A stretch of DNA of 64,000 nucleotides from NCBI RefSeq assembly GCF_004343705.1, contig NZ_SKFH01000001.1:248001-312000 (forward strand), written 5' to 3'. Both the position numbers and the translations under genes were made by a program. Shown here piece by piece: positions 17,999 to 26,353 of the stretch; position 1 is the stretch's first letter; each line of letters begins with the position of its first letter. The DNA is from Flaviaesturariibacter aridisoli (lineage in GTDB: Bacteria; Bacteroidota; Bacteroidia; Chitinophagales; Chitinophagaceae). The notes under the pieces are model-generated. The model was not told the origin of the DNA, did no database searches, and saw only the letters and a program-made list of their open reading frames with translations.

Positions 17999-18115
17999 CC
18001 AGTGAATAATGCTTAGTGAATAAGGTATAAAGAAAGAGCCCTCTCCGGAGGGCTTCTTCTTTTTTGGGAAGTTTCATGAAACGATCCGATAAACATTATC
18101 CAATAGTCATTATTC
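17999..18115. repeat. Inverted word-repeat spacer (GTGAATAATG family)
   Basis: AGTGAATAATG and AGTGAATAAGG directly follow the EnvC gene stop. The inverse words (CATTATCCAATAGTCATTATTCC) lie at 18092-18117, just beyond the bshA stop side. The same words recur at 25592-25657. A terminator hairpin sits in the middle. Confidence 0.5.
18031..18066. terminator. Bidirectional terminator between the EnvC-like gene and bshA
   Basis: Core stem GCCCTC (18038-18043) with GAGGGC (18048-18053), extended by A-rich and T-rich flanks and ending in a T-run on the plus strand. It serves two convergent genes. Confidence 0.75.
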
Positions 18116-18122
18116 CATACGC

Positions 18123-19259
18123 CTAAACCACCGACTCTTTGCTCAGCACGTCGTCGTACAGGCGCTCGTAAATGGGAATGATGTTGTGGATGTCGAAGCG
18201 ATGCGCGTGCTCGAGGGCATCGCGCTTGAACTGCTGGAGGCACTCGTCGTCGGACAGTATTTCTACGGCCCGCCGGCTCATTGTGTCGATGTCGCCGATG
18301 TTGCCCATAAAGCCGGTCTTGCCTTCGATCATAATCTCGCCGAGGCCGCCGGCATTGGTGCTGATCACCGGCACGCCGGCCGCCATCGCTTCCAGTGCGG
18401 CTAGGCCGAAGCTTTCGTATTCGGAAGTAAGTAGGAACAGGTCGGCGATGGCCAGGATGTCTTCCATCTGCTCCTGCTTGCCCACAAAGCGCACCTCGTC
18501 GTATACCCCGAGCTGACGGCTCAGGTCTTCGGCCGTGGCGCGCTCCGGACCGTCGCCCACGAAGAGCAGCTTGGCCGGGGTTTCTTTCAGCACGTTGGCG
18601 AAGATGCGCACCACATCCTGCACGCGCTTCACCTTGCGGAAGTTGGAGGCGTGCAGCAGGATGCGCTCGTTGTTGGGCGCAATGACCTTGCGAAAGGCAT
18701 CGATGGGCTTGCGCTGGAAGCGAGCCACATCCACGAAGTTGTGGATGACATGAATGGGCTTGGTGATCTGGAAGTGCTTGAAGGTTTCGTCCTTCAGGTT
18801 TTCCGAAACCGCCGTGATGGCGTCGCTTTGGTTGATGGAGAACGTGACTACGGGCGCATACATTTTGTCGCGGCCCACGAGCGTGATGTCAGTGCCGTGC
18901 AGCGTGGTGATCACCGGGATGTGGATGCCTTCCTGTGCCAGGATCTGGCGGGCCATATACGCCGCCGAGGCGTGTGGAATGGCGTAGTGCACATGGAGCA
19001 GCTGCAGGTGGTTGTTCTTGATCACGTCCACCATCGTGCTGGCCAGGGCCGTTTCGTAAGGCGGGTAATCGAAGAGGGGATAGGTGGGCACCTGCACCTC
19101 GTGGTAAAAGATATTGGGAATAAAGCCGGTGAGCCGCACCGGTTGCTGGTAGGTGATGAAGTGAACCTGGTGTCCTTTCTGGGCGAGGGCCTTGCCGAGC
19201 TCTGTAGCGAGCACACCGCTTCCGCCGAAAGTAGGATAGCAAACTATTCCAATGCGCAT
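18123..19259 (-). CDS. bshA: N-acetyl-alpha-D-glucosaminyl L-malate synthase
   Basis: BshA joins GlcNAc from UDP-GlcNAc to L-malate, the first step of bacillithiol synthesis, a thiol cofactor used in many Bacteroidota. The protein is a 378-residue GT4 GT-B glycosyltransferase. The N-terminus MRIGIVCYPTFGGSGVLATELG and the C-terminal EX7E signature in SEYESFGLAALEAMAAG are typical. The segment ITTLHGTDITLVG is diagnostic for BshA. It converges on the EnvC-like gene through a shared terminator. No bshB or bshC is in the window. Confidence 0.95.
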   Translation of the reverse strand: MRIGIVCYPTFGGSGVLATELGKALAQKGHQVHFITYQQPVRLTGFIPNIFYHEVQVPTYPLFDYPPYETALASTMVDVIKNNHLQLLHVHYAIPHASAAYMARQILAQEGIHIPVITTLHGTDITLVGRDKMYAPVVTFSINQSDAITAVSENLKDETFKHFQITKPIHVIHNFVDVARFQRKPIDAFRKVIAPNNERILLHASNFRKVKRVQDVVRIFANVLKETPAKLLFVGDGPERATAEDLSRQLGVYDEVRFVGKQEQMEDILAIADLFLLTSEYESFGLAALEAMAAGVPVISTNAGGLGEIMIEGKTGFMGNIGDIDTMSRRAVEILSDDECLQQFKRDALEHAHRFDIHNIIPIYERLYDDVLSKESVV

Positions 19260-19382
19260 GGGACCAAATACCGTTTAAGAAGCTAAGGTACGTGGGGAAT
19301 GTTCATCACTCCCTATTCAATGCACAGAGGCACAAAGACCAACTTGAATTAGGAGCATGGAAAATTGAATATTTTTAGTCCC

Positions 19383-20756
19383 ATGAAACGTGCCCTTGCC
19401 CTTCTCGCCGGCCTCCTGCTGGCGACGCTTTCCGAGGCCCAGAACCCGGATTCCGTTTTTCTCCGCCGCCTCGCCGATGAGATCCTGGTCAACAGCGGCG
19501 CCTACGAAAACCTCCGCCAGCTCACAAAAAGCGTGGGCGGACGCCTGGCCGGTTCTCCCGCCATGGCGCGTGCCGAGCGCTGGGGACAGGGCGCCCTCGA
19601 GGCTGCCGGCGCCGAACGCGTATGGCTGCAGGAATGCCTGGTGCCACATTGGGTGCGCGGTGGCAAAGACCGCTTCGAGATCCGCCTCAGCGGTGCCAAA
19701 GGCCGCAAAACCCGTACGCTCCAGGCCCTGGCGCTGGGTAATTCGCCGGGCTCGAAAGGACCCCTGACGGCACCGGTGCTGGTCGTTCGCGACTTCGCCG
19801 AGCTCGACGCCAAAAAAGATTCGGTAAAGGGAAAGATCGTGTTCTTCAACTACAAGTTCAATCCCCGGTTCGTGCACACTTTCGAGGCCTACAGCGACGC
19901 CGGCATCTACCGCGGACAGGGGCCGGTGCGGGCGGCAAAATACGGCGCCGTGGGCGTCGCCATCCGCAGCCTCTCCGGTGGCACCGACAACTTTCCGCAT
20001 ACCGGCACCACGGCTTCGGGCGATACGATCCGGACCGTTCCCTCTGTTGCGCTCGGCCTCCGCGATGCCGACCTGCTCGATAGCCTGCTGCGCGGCGGGC
20101 AGCCTGTAGTTGCCACTCTGCAAACTTTCGGTCGCTTTCTGCCCGACACCATCGGCCACAACGTGATCGGCGAGCTGCGCGGCACCGAAGCCCCCGACGA
20201 GATCATCACCATCGGCGGCCACCTCGACTCCTGGGATCCGGCCGAAGGCGCCCACGACGATGGCGCCGGCATCGTGCATACCATCGAGGTGCTCCGGGCC
20301 TTCCGGGCCCTGGGCTATCGCCCCAAACACAGCATCCGCTTTGTGCTGTTTGCCAACGAGGAGAACGGGCTGCGCGGCGGCCGCAAATACGCGGAGGAGG
20401 CCAAGGCGAAAGGGGAGCGCCACATTTTCGCCCTCGAGAGCGATGAGGGCGGTTTCACGCCGCGCGGCTTCGGGCTGACGGCCTCCGACGAGCAGTTTGC
20501 TAGGTTTCGGAGCTGGGCCCCGCTGCTGGCGCCCTATGGCGCCTCGGAGCTCCGCCGCGGAGGCGGTGGCTCGGACATCGGTCCGCTGGGCCGGCAAGGA
20601 ACGCCCACCTGCGGCTTCATACCGGATTCGCAGCGGTACTTCGATGTGCACCACGCCTCCAACGACGTATTCGAGAACGTCAACAAGCGCGAGCTGGAGC
20701 TAGGTGCGGTTACCATCGCCGCGCTCATTTACCTCGTGGACAAATACGGACTCTAG
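19383..20756 (+). CDS. Secreted M28-type metallopeptidase
   Basis: An exported aminopeptidase/carboxypeptidase of the M28 (peptidase Q/Y-like) class, 457 residues from the ATG at 19383, with signal peptide ending LSEAQ. A PA-type insert occupies about residues 100-240. The two-zinc site is visible: His and Asp in GGHLDSWD, Asp in GAHDDGAGI, Glu-Glu in FANEENGLRGG, Asp in ESDEGGF, and His in VHHASNDVF. It probably degrades peptides in the periplasm or outside. The gene is alone between bshA and a small membrane protein. Confidence 0.88.
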   Translation: MKRALALLAGLLLATLSEAQNPDSVFLRRLADEILVNSGAYENLRQLTKSVGGRLAGSPAMARAERWGQGALEAAGAERVWLQECLVPHWVRGGKDRFEIRLSGAKGRKTRTLQALALGNSPGSKGPLTAPVLVVRDFAELDAKKDSVKGKIVFFNYKFNPRFVHTFEAYSDAGIYRGQGPVRAAKYGAVGVAIRSLSGGTDNFPHTGTTASGDTIRTVPSVALGLRDADLLDSLLRGGQPVVATLQTFGRFLPDTIGHNVIGELRGTEAPDEIITIGGHLDSWDPAEGAHDDGAGIVHTIEVLRAFRALGYRPKHSIRFVLFANEENGLRGGRKYAEEAKAKGERHIFALESDEGGFTPRGFGLTASDEQFARFRSWAPLLAPYGASELRRGGGGSDIGPLGRQGTPTCGFIPDSQRYFDVHHASNDVFENVNKRELELGAVTIAALIYLVDKYGL

Positions 20757-20816
20757 GAATCAGGCCTGCGCTCCCGGCGTGGCCTGCGTTTTTTAGTAGC
20801 TCTGGAAACTCCTGCC

Positions 20817-21221
20817 ATGGATCGCCTTACCATTTCCGACCGCACCCGGGGCGGTGCCCGCAAGCTGATCTGGACGATCGTGCTGCTTTGCCTGCTCGTA
20901 CTCAGCATCTTTATTTATTGGAGATACTACAATACCTACAGCGAAGGCAACCGCTTTGGCCTGTTGCAGAAATTTTCCCGCAAGGGCAACCTGTTCAAGA
21001 CCTACGAAGGGGAGCTCATATTAAGTTCGGTAAGCAGCACCAACAATGTGCCTATCGCCTCGGAGAAGTTCTTCTTTTCCGTGGCCGAAGACAGCGTTGC
21101 GAAGCGGCTGCTGGAGCTCGAGGGACACCGTGTATCGTTGCATTATACCGAAAAGCGGGGAGCGCTGTTCTGGCGCGGGGAATCGAACTATATTGTCGAT
21201 GGCGTAAAAGCAGAGCCCTGA
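20817..21221 (+). CDS. Hypothetical single-span membrane protein
   Basis: A 134-residue protein with one strong transmembrane helix (about residues 17-36, LIWTIVLLCLLVLSIFIYW) after a basic N-terminus, so the ~95-residue C-terminal part probably lies in the periplasm. That part is beta-rich (EGELILSSVSS, RVSLHYTEKRG). I recognise no named domain. High third-position GC over the whole length supports it as a real gene. Confidence 0.6.
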   Translation: MDRLTISDRTRGGARKLIWTIVLLCLLVLSIFIYWRYYNTYSEGNRFGLLQKFSRKGNLFKTYEGELILSSVSSTNNVPIASEKFFFSVAEDSVAKRLLELEGHRVSLHYTEKRGALFWRGESNYIVDGVKAEP

Positions 21222-21229
21222 GGCTTCGG

Positions 21230-21934
21230 TCAGCCTGCGGCAAACAGCAGGAAGATCGCCGGCCTCTTGTGCAGCTCCGGCAGCGACGCCCGCCACTGTG
21301 CGGGCGTTTTTGTTTGCACCGACTCCTGCGGGCCGGTGAGGTCCACCGCCACGCAGATCAGCGTTTGCGGCGCGCAGGTTTTGAGCAGTACCTCCAGCAG
21401 CTGGTTGTTGCGGTACGGCGTTTCAATGAAGATCTCCGTGCAATTATTCTTGCGCGAGTCGGATTCGAGGGCACGGATGGCCTTCTGGCGCTCGCCCGCT
21501 TCGATGGGCAGGTAGCCGTTGAAGCGGAACTGCTGGCCGTTCATCCCCGAAGCCATCAGCGCCAGCAGGATCGAAGAGGGGCCGACCAGGGGTTTTACCA
21601 GGGCGCCTTCACCCTGCGCCAGGTGCACCAGCAACTGCCCCGGGTCGGCCACACCGGGGCACCCGGCCTCGCTGAGAATGCCCACGGTATGGCCGGCCTG
21701 CAGGTCCCGTAGAAATACGGTCCGCAGCTCGGAGGTGAGCTCTTTCATATTGTGCCAGCCGTAGTCGTCGATCACCATTTCCTTCCAGATGCTCTTCAGG
21801 AAGCGGCGGGCGGTGCGCTCGTTTTCAACATAGAAAACACGACAGGCTTTTATCGCGTCGAGCAGGTAGGCGGGAAGGCACTGCGTGGCGCCTTCGTGCA
21901 ATACGGTCGGGATCAGGTAGACGGTGGCGCTCAT
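21230..21934 (-). CDS. RsmI-like tetrapyrrole-family SAM methyltransferase
   Basis: A 234-residue member of the tetrapyrrole (corrin/porphyrin) methylase superfamily closest to RsmI, which 2'-O-methylates C1402 of 16S rRNA. Supporting motifs are ILSEAGCPGVADPG and PLVGPSSILLALMASG, and FIETPYRNNQLLE. The N-terminus lacks the usual GTPxGN motif and reads LIPTVLHEG, a feature of a shorter Bacteroidota subgroup, so the exact substrate is uncertain. Its ATG overlaps the stop of the upstream EI24-like gene (ATGA at 21931-21934), so the two are translationally coupled. Confidence 0.85.
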   Translation of the reverse strand: MSATVYLIPTVLHEGATQCLPAYLLDAIKACRVFYVENERTARRFLKSIWKEMVIDDYGWHNMKELTSELRTVFLRDLQAGHTVGILSEAGCPGVADPGQLLVHLAQGEGALVKPLVGPSSILLALMASGMNGQQFRFNGYLPIEAGERQKAIRALESDSRKNNCTEIFIETPYRNNQLLEVLLKTCAPQTLICVAVDLTGPQESVQTKTPAQWRASLPELHKRPAIFLLFAAG

Positions 21935-22689
21935 GCCTTTTTTATTTTATGGAGACTCAGGGTGGCGGCGATCACGGAGTAGGCCGGGGCCAGCACCCAG
22001 CCCAGCACGGGCACCAGGTGCATCCCGTAAAACAGCATGCCGTTGCCGATGGCGAGGCCCTTGTGGCGGCCGATGTAGTCGATGCTTTCGGGGGCGCTCA
22101 TCCGCGCGCGCTCCAGCGAATAGTCGAGCATGGAAAAACCGTAGTAATAGCATTCTACGAACAGCGCAATCAGTGGCGCGATCCAGCCCGCCACCGGGAT
22201 GAGCGAGATAAGGAACAGCGCAACCATGTACACTGTTTGCCAGAGTCCATTGCGCAGGGCGATGCGGATACCGCGGGCCACATCGTGCAGCAGCTGCGAC
22301 AGGGAAAAGGGAAAATCCTTCCCCTCCAGGATCGCTTCGGTCTTCTCGCTCAGGTAAGCAAACACCGGCGACCCCACGATGAGGAAAAAATATTTGAAAA
22401 AGGAGAAGTAGAGCACGAAGGCCAGCAGCCACAGGAAAATGCCGGCAAAAACGAACAACGCGCCCAGCAGGCCGCTGCGGTCCTTACGCACCCAGGCCGC
22501 CAGTCCTGTTTTGAGGCTGAACCATTCGTAGGCCGATTCGAAAGAGTGCAGGAAGAAGTAGCCGCCTACGAGGAACAGGAGCGTATAGATGATCCCCGGC
22601 ACCAGGATCCAGCGCCACAGCCGCTCGCGACGGATGAAGGCATGGGCTTCCACGAAGGACTGTATGGCGATGATGAGCTCTTTGAGCAA
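21931..22689 (-). CDS. EI24/CysZ-like inner-membrane protein
   Basis: A 252-residue multi-pass membrane protein of the EI24 domain family (CysZ-like). Hydrophobic segments are near residues 25-50, 75-110, 145-175 and 200-245; PVAGWIAPLIALFVECYYYGFSMLDY is typical. No ATG precedes the first helix at a sensible place, and reading back to 22839 runs through the repeat-filled spacer, so I place the start at the TTG at 22689 (LLKELIIAIQ). Bacterial EI24/CysZ proteins include a sulfate channel, but the substrate here is unknown. Confidence 0.78.
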   Translation of the reverse strand: MLKELIIAIQSFVEAHAFIRRERLWRWILVPGIIYTLLFLVGGYFFLHSFESAYEWFSLKTGLAAWVRKDRSGLLGALFVFAGIFLWLLAFVLYFSFFKYFFLIVGSPVFAYLSEKTEAILEGKDFPFSLSQLLHDVARGIRIALRNGLWQTVYMVALFLISLIPVAGWIAPLIALFVECYYYGFSMLDYSLERARMSAPESIDYIGRHKGLAIGNGMLFYGMHLVPVLGWVLAPAYSVIAATLSLHKIKKA

Positions 22690-22718
22690 GGCAACGGGTT
22701 TGCGGCAAGATACGGAAA

Positions 22719-22856
22719 ACGTGAGGCGTGAGGCGTGAAGCGTGAATGGCTGACGTCGATAGCCAGGAACGGCTGCCGATGGCATCCATTCCTCGTTTGC
22801 TGCGCGTTGCGAATTCACGATTGACGCCTCACGGTTCACGGTTCACGCTTCACGTC
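22719..22856. repeat. Inverted word-repeat spacer (CGTGAGGCGTGAA family)
   Basis: The left arm 22719-22748 repeats GTGAGGC/GTGAAGC four times. The right arm 22812-22856 carries inverse words (TTCACGATTGACGCCTCACG, then two more TTCACG copies). The element fills the divergent gap between the EI24-like gene and the glycosylase, so here it lies in promoter rather than terminator territory. Confidence 0.55.
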
Positions 22857-22869
22857 CTTAACTTGCAGC

Positions 22870-23472
22870 ATGCGCATCCTGCCCCTTTCCTGGTACCAGA
22901 ACCCCGATGTGGTGGCCCTTGCCCGCGACCTAGTGGGTATGGTGCTGGCCACGGAGTTCGGCGGGGAGCGGACGGCAGGCCGCATCGTGGAGACCGAAGC
23001 CTACATGGGCGCCCAGGACCGCGCCTCACATGCCTACAAGGGGCGCACGCCGCGCACCGAGGTGATGTTTGGCGCAGGCGGCCGGGCTTATGTGTACCTC
23101 TGCTACGGCATTCACCAGCTGTTCAATATCGTGACCAATACCGGCGGTATTCCCCACGCCATCCTGGTGCGCGCGCTGGAGCCGCTGGAAGGGATCGAAA
23201 CAATGTTGCGGCGAACGGGCAAAAAAAGCCTCGACGCCTCGCTTACCCGGGGTCCCGGGAACGTGGGGAAGGCACTCGGCTTTCATACCACTCAATGCGG
23301 CCGGTTGCTGACCGGGCCGGAGCTCAGCATTGGCGACGACGGTTTCCGGTTTCCGCCCGGGCAGGTGCTCGCTTCGCCACGGATCGGGGTCGATTATGCC
23401 GGGGACGATGCCGCCCTGCCCTTCCGTTTTTATGTGTCCGGCCACCCCAATGTGAGCGGAAAGCCACGCTAA
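22870..23472 (+). CDS. DNA-3-methyladenine (alkyladenine) glycosylase
   Basis: A 200-residue AAG/MPG-type glycosylase that removes alkylated and deaminated purines in base excision repair. Family features include DLVGMVLATE, the general-base glutamate in RIVETEAYMGAQDRASHA, GRTPRTEVMF and AYVYLCYGIHQLFNIVT, and the C-terminal PLPFRFYVSG. Length is normal. Together with DNA polymerase IV 3 kb downstream it makes a small DNA-damage neighbourhood, though they are not in one operon. Confidence 0.92.
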   Translation: MRILPLSWYQNPDVVALARDLVGMVLATEFGGERTAGRIVETEAYMGAQDRASHAYKGRTPRTEVMFGAGGRAYVYLCYGIHQLFNIVTNTGGIPHAILVRALEPLEGIETMLRRTGKKSLDASLTRGPGNVGKALGFHTTQCGRLLTGPELSIGDDGFRFPPGQVLASPRIGVDYAGDDAALPFRFYVSGHPNVSGKPR

Positions 23473-23526
23473 ATGGACCCTTTCAACCGGTTTTTTCAAA
23501 AAGTTATCGAAAAAGAAGACCTATCC

Positions 23527-23557
23527 TTGTTCGGTTTCACGTCAATCCGTAGATTTG
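23527..23557 (+). promoter_or_regulatory. rpsP promoter
   Basis: TTG at 23527-23529, a 20-nt spacer, and TAGATTTG at 23550-23557: a full Bacteroidota -33/-7 arrangement. The -7 box is 45 nt before the rpsP ATG, so this message has a normal leader. Confidence 0.6.
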
Positions 23558-23602
23558 TAGCCCTTAATTTTATTTGTTCACGCATTTAAATGTCTATTTA
23601 AA

Positions 23603-24067
23603 ATGCCAGTTAAAATCCGACTGCAGAGACACGGGTCCAAGAAGCGACCCTTCTACTTCATCGTTGTTGCCGACGCACGCGCCCCCCGCGACGGCAAGTT
23701 CATTCAGAAATTAGGTACCTACAACCCCCAGACTTCGCCGGCTACGGTTCAGCTGGATCGTCAGCGCTCCCTGGAGTGGCTGAACAAAGGTGCCCAACCT
23801 ACCGACACCGTACGTAAGATCCTGTCGAACAAAGGTGTTCTGTACCTGAAGCACTTGCTCCGTGGTGTATCCCTGGGCCTGTTCGATGAGGCTACGGCTA
23901 TGGAGAAATTCCAGCAGTGGCACACCGAGCACGAAGCTCAGTTCCGCAAGAAGCAGGAAGAGGCCATGAGAGCACGCCGCGCTATGCGTAACCCGCCCTA
24001 TCAGCGTCGTGAGCGCCCCGCCGCACCGGCAGCGCCCGCAGCTGAAGACGCAGGTTCCGAAGCGTAA
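23603..24067 (+). CDS. rpsP: 30S ribosomal protein S16
   Basis: S16 is a small-subunit protein. The N-terminus ([20 protein letters not shown]) and the block [14 protein letters not shown] are classic. At 154 residues it is much longer than the ~80-90-residue minimum; the C-terminal extension (about residues 100-154) is basic then Ala/Pro-rich, as in many Bacteroidota. Codon choice is less GC-rich than in neighbours, as expected for a highly expressed gene. rimM follows after the terminator at 24091-24118. Confidence 0.97.
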   Translation: MPVKIRLQRHGSKKRPFYFIVVADARAPRDGKFIQKLGTYNPQTSPATVQLDRQRSLEWLNKGAQPTDTVRKILSNKGVLYLKHLLRGVSLGLFDEATAMEKFQQWHTEHEAQFRKKQEEAMRARRAMRNPPYQRRERPAAPAAPAAEDAGSEA

Positions 24068-24090
24068 GCACCCAAAACCTCAAATCATTC

Positions 24091-24118
24091 AAGGTCCCGC
24101 ATTGCCGGGACCTTTTTG
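24091..24118 (+). terminator. rpsP terminator
   Basis: A 9-bp perfect stem, AAGGTCCCG (24091-24099) with CGGGACCTT (24106-24114), followed by Ts, 24 nt after the rpsP stop. Confidence 0.85.
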
Positions 24119-24234
24119 TTGATTGGTACGAAAACGCGTGCGCCAATCCTACTTAAGTTTGCCTGCAGTGGAACGCTGCCACCGAAACGACTTTTTACCA
24201 ATAGACCAGTAGACTACCAGACCAATCGACCTTT

Positions 24235-24753
24235 ATGACGGAGTATTTCAAGATTGGCCGCCTCGTAGCGGCACACGGAGTGAAAGGCGAGCTCATCCTG
24301 CGCCACAGCCTGGGCAAAAAAACAGCCCTGAAAGGGCTGCAGGCCCTCTTTGTGGAAGAGGGTAAAGATCGCTTCCTGCCCTGGTTCGTGGCCGAGGCGC
24401 GTGCTAAAAGCGATGAGGAAGTGCTACTCCTGCTCCAGGATGTGGATACCCGCGAAAAGGCCCTGCGCCTCACCCAGAAAGACGTGTGGCTGGCAGAGCC
24501 CGATTTCAAGAAACACTCGGGCAAATCGGCCCCCATCTCGCTGCTCAACTATATGATCGTGGAAGACGGCAAAGAGCTGGGCATCATCCTCGAGGTGATC
24601 GAGCAGCCACACCAGGTGCTGTGCCGCATTGAAGTGGAGGGCAAGGAAGCCCTCATTCCCCTCAACGAAAACACCATCCGCAGCGTCGACCGCAAAAAAA
24701 AGCAGGTCCATGTGGAACTGCCGGAAGGATTGCTGGAGATCTATCTAGGCTAA
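24235..24753 (+). CDS. rimM: Ribosome maturation factor RimM
   Basis: RimM assists 16S rRNA processing and 30S head assembly and binds S19. The 172-residue protein has the N-terminal RimM beta-barrel (FKIGRLVAAHGVKGE, then LRHSLG) and a C-terminal PRC-barrel-like domain ending ALIPLNENTIRSVDRKKKQ. It follows rpsP, the ancestral order, but trmD lies 6.9 kb away. The spacer 24119-24234 has its own word repeat (AGACCAGTAGACTACCAGACC near 24208) and no clear -7 box. Confidence 0.93.
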   Translation: MTEYFKIGRLVAAHGVKGELILRHSLGKKTALKGLQALFVEEGKDRFLPWFVAEARAKSDEEVLLLLQDVDTREKALRLTQKDVWLAEPDFKKHSGKSAPISLLNYMIVEDGKELGIILEVIEQPHQVLCRIEVEGKEALIPLNENTIRSVDRKKKQVHVELPEGLLEIYLG

Positions 24754-24758
24754 AGCCT

Positions 24759-24846
24759 GTTTGTAGTTTGTGGTTGGTGGTTTGTAGTTGGCTGGCGCAC
24801 AAAGCTGGCGCCGCATCGCGGAACTACAAACCCCAAACTCCAAACT
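24759..24846. repeat. Inverted word-repeat spacer (GTTTGTAG family)
   Basis: The left arm 24759-24791 starts 5 nt after the rimM stop and repeats GTTTGTAG/GTTTGTGG. The right arm 24821-24846 is the inverse (AACTACAAACCCCAAACTCC). The element sits between two convergent genes, and the same words recur at 101-131 and 58411-58443. Confidence 0.6.
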
Positions 24847-24849
24847 GAT

Positions 24850-25479
24850 CTACGCCAGGGCTGCCTGCGACGCGCGCGGCGCCATTTCGAAGAGCACCGG
24901 GAAGCGGTCGGTGGCGATACCGAGCGTTTTCAGCATCGTACGCGCCTGGATGAGGTGCCGCTGCTCGTGGGCGATGAGAAAGCGCAGCGTGTCGCCAAGC
25001 CGCAGCTTGATCATCCGGGTGATCGTGATGGGCACGCGCACCGCGCCGACATCCACGTGCTGGCACAGGTCGATGAGCCGGGACAGCTCTTCCTGCTGCG
25101 CCTCGAACTCGTTGAGCACCGTATCTACATGGAGGCTGTTGGGAAAGCTGTAGGCTTTCATCGCCTTCATCTTGTTCTTTACCTCGTATATGTTGGTGGG
25201 CTTCATCGCTTTCGTGAAATAATCACCCCAGAAGCCCGAGTGGAACCAGGCGTTCTTGTGCGTCACTTTATCGGTCATCGCTTTGCGCATGGCCGGCAGG
25301 TAATAGCGGCCATAGGCGTTGAGGTGCTCCAGGATCTGCACCACGCTCCACTTGTCGGGCGACGGCGTATAAGTGAGCTTATTCTTGTCTGCTTCCTTGA
25401 AAAATGCGGCCGCAGAGCGGATGCGTTCTACATCGGTGCGCAGTTGCTGCAGCAGGTCTTCTGTTTTGAATTTTGCCAT
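24850..25479 (-). CDS. DinB-fold (DUF1569/DfsB-like) protein
   Basis: A 209-residue four-helix DinB-superfamily protein, typically a metal-dependent thiol transferase or bacillithiol-related enzyme. Metal-ligand histidines are visible in VVQILEHLNAYGRYY (near residue 50), near CQHVDVGAVRV, and in LIAHEQRHLIQARTML near 165. The ATG at 25479 (MAKFKTEDLL) is chosen because upstream sequence is spacer. With bshA in the same window a bacillithiol-linked role is plausible, but this is inference. TAGCTTTG (25497-25504, minus strand) lies 17 nt upstream. Confidence 0.8.
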   Translation of the reverse strand: MAKFKTEDLLQQLRTDVERIRSAAAFFKEADKNKLTYTPSPDKWSVVQILEHLNAYGRYYLPAMRKAMTDKVTHKNAWFHSGFWGDYFTKAMKPTNIYEVKNKMKAMKAYSFPNSLHVDTVLNEFEAQQEELSRLIDLCQHVDVGAVRVPITITRMIKLRLGDTLRFLIAHEQRHLIQARTMLKTLGIATDRFPVLFEMAPRASQAALA

Positions 25480-25496
25480 AACGGGAGGGTTTTTTA

Positions 25497-25504
25497 CAAA
25501 GCTA
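25497..25504 (-). promoter_or_regulatory. -7 box of the DinB-fold gene
   Basis: On the minus strand this reads TAGCTTTG, a perfect TAnnTTTG match, 17 nt before the ATG at 25479. I do not see a -33 element at the usual distance. Confidence 0.5.
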
Positions 25505-25591
25505 CCCGGGCTATTAGTACAAAATCTTTGCCTACACCAAGGTTTGGGAAGGAAAAACCACAGCCGGAGCCCGGAGGCGATTGAATTTTGA

Positions 25592-25657
25592 CTAAGGTCT
25601 AATCGATATACAATAATGCGCTTTCGTCCATTATTCAATAGACATTATCCAATTAGG
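25592..25657. repeat. Inverted word-repeat spacer (CATTATTCAATAG family)
   Basis: The right arm 25629-25657 reads CATTATTCAATAGACATTATCC. The left arm 25592-25618 is its imperfect inverse. The words match those at 18092-18117. The element lies between the Crp-like gene end and the DinB-fold gene. Confidence 0.5.
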
Positions 25658-25673
25658 GTTAGTCAATGGCTGC

Positions 25674-26255
25674 CTACAGCCGCACCGTTCCCAGCAACTT
25701 GCTGAACGTAGCCGCATCGAGGCCCAGGTAGCTCGCCAGGTATTTGTGCGGAATGAGCTGCAGCAGGTGCGGGCTGCGCGTGAGCAGGCTGCGGAACTTC
25801 TCCTCGGCACCGGCGGTCTGCTGCTCCGCCATCCGCTCCAGTACACCCCGCAGCACAAACGACGTCGTGCGCAGCACCAGCGATTGCACCGCCGGGTATT
25901 GATGCATCAGCGCCGACAGGCCGCTGTAAGGAGCGCGCAGGAAGTGGGAAGCCGTCAGCGTTTCGAAATGAAAGCGGGACGGCATCTGCGTGAGAAACGA
26001 ATCGGCCACGCCCGAAAAGGAATGCGGGTAGGTAAACACGATGGTGGCCTCCTTGCCCGCCGGCGACAGGTAGTAACTGCGCTGTACGCCTTCCAGCACG
26101 AAATAGAGATAACGCTCCGTTTCGCCCGGCGCCGTCAACAGCATTTTACGCTTGCACGCAAAGGGCTGCCACAGGTCCGCGAAGGCTTCCCACTCGGTGT
26201 CGGGCAGTGGGAAAAGCGCATGAACAAAGGCTTGAAGCGAGGAAAGGGGCGTCAT
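25674..26255 (-). CDS. Crp/Fnr-family transcriptional regulator
   Basis: A 193-residue Crp/Fnr-type regulator. The cyclic-nucleotide-binding-like barrel is in the first ~120 residues (LLTAPGETERYLYFVLEGVQRSYY is the usual strand pair). The C-terminal helix-turn-helix is around LIPHKYLASYLGLDAATFSKLL. The cAMP phosphate-binding signature is not conserved, so the ligand is unknown. It diverges from DNA polymerase IV, with 98 nt between start codons. TATCTTGA just upstream is a one-mismatch -7 box. Confidence 0.85.
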   Translation of the reverse strand: MTPLSSLQAFVHALFPLPDTEWEAFADLWQPFACKRKMLLTAPGETERYLYFVLEGVQRSYYLSPAGKEATIVFTYPHSFSGVADSFLTQMPSRFHFETLTASHFLRAPYSGLSALMHQYPAVQSLVLRTTSFVLRGVLERMAEQQTAGAEEKFRSLLTRSPHLLQLIPHKYLASYLGLDAATFSKLLGTVRL

Positions 26256-26342
26256 TCGTCGGGGTCAAGATACGGTCATTTTTCAATTCCCTAAAACCTT
26301 CCAAAAGCCGTCAAAACCTACCCAAAACCCTGGCTGAAGCTG

Positions 26343-26350
26343 TACCTTTG
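26343..26350 (+). promoter_or_regulatory. DNA polymerase IV -7 box, leaderless spacing
   Basis: A perfect TACCTTTG ending 3 nt before the GTG start at 26354. It supports that start over upstream alternatives. Confidence 0.6.
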
Positions 26351-26353
26351 GCT

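Noticed and set aside
22690-22839. N-terminal extension of the EI24-like protein up to an ATG at 22839
   Set aside because: The extension translates an inverted word-repeat and lacks homology-like character; a TTG at 22689 fits the first membrane helix.
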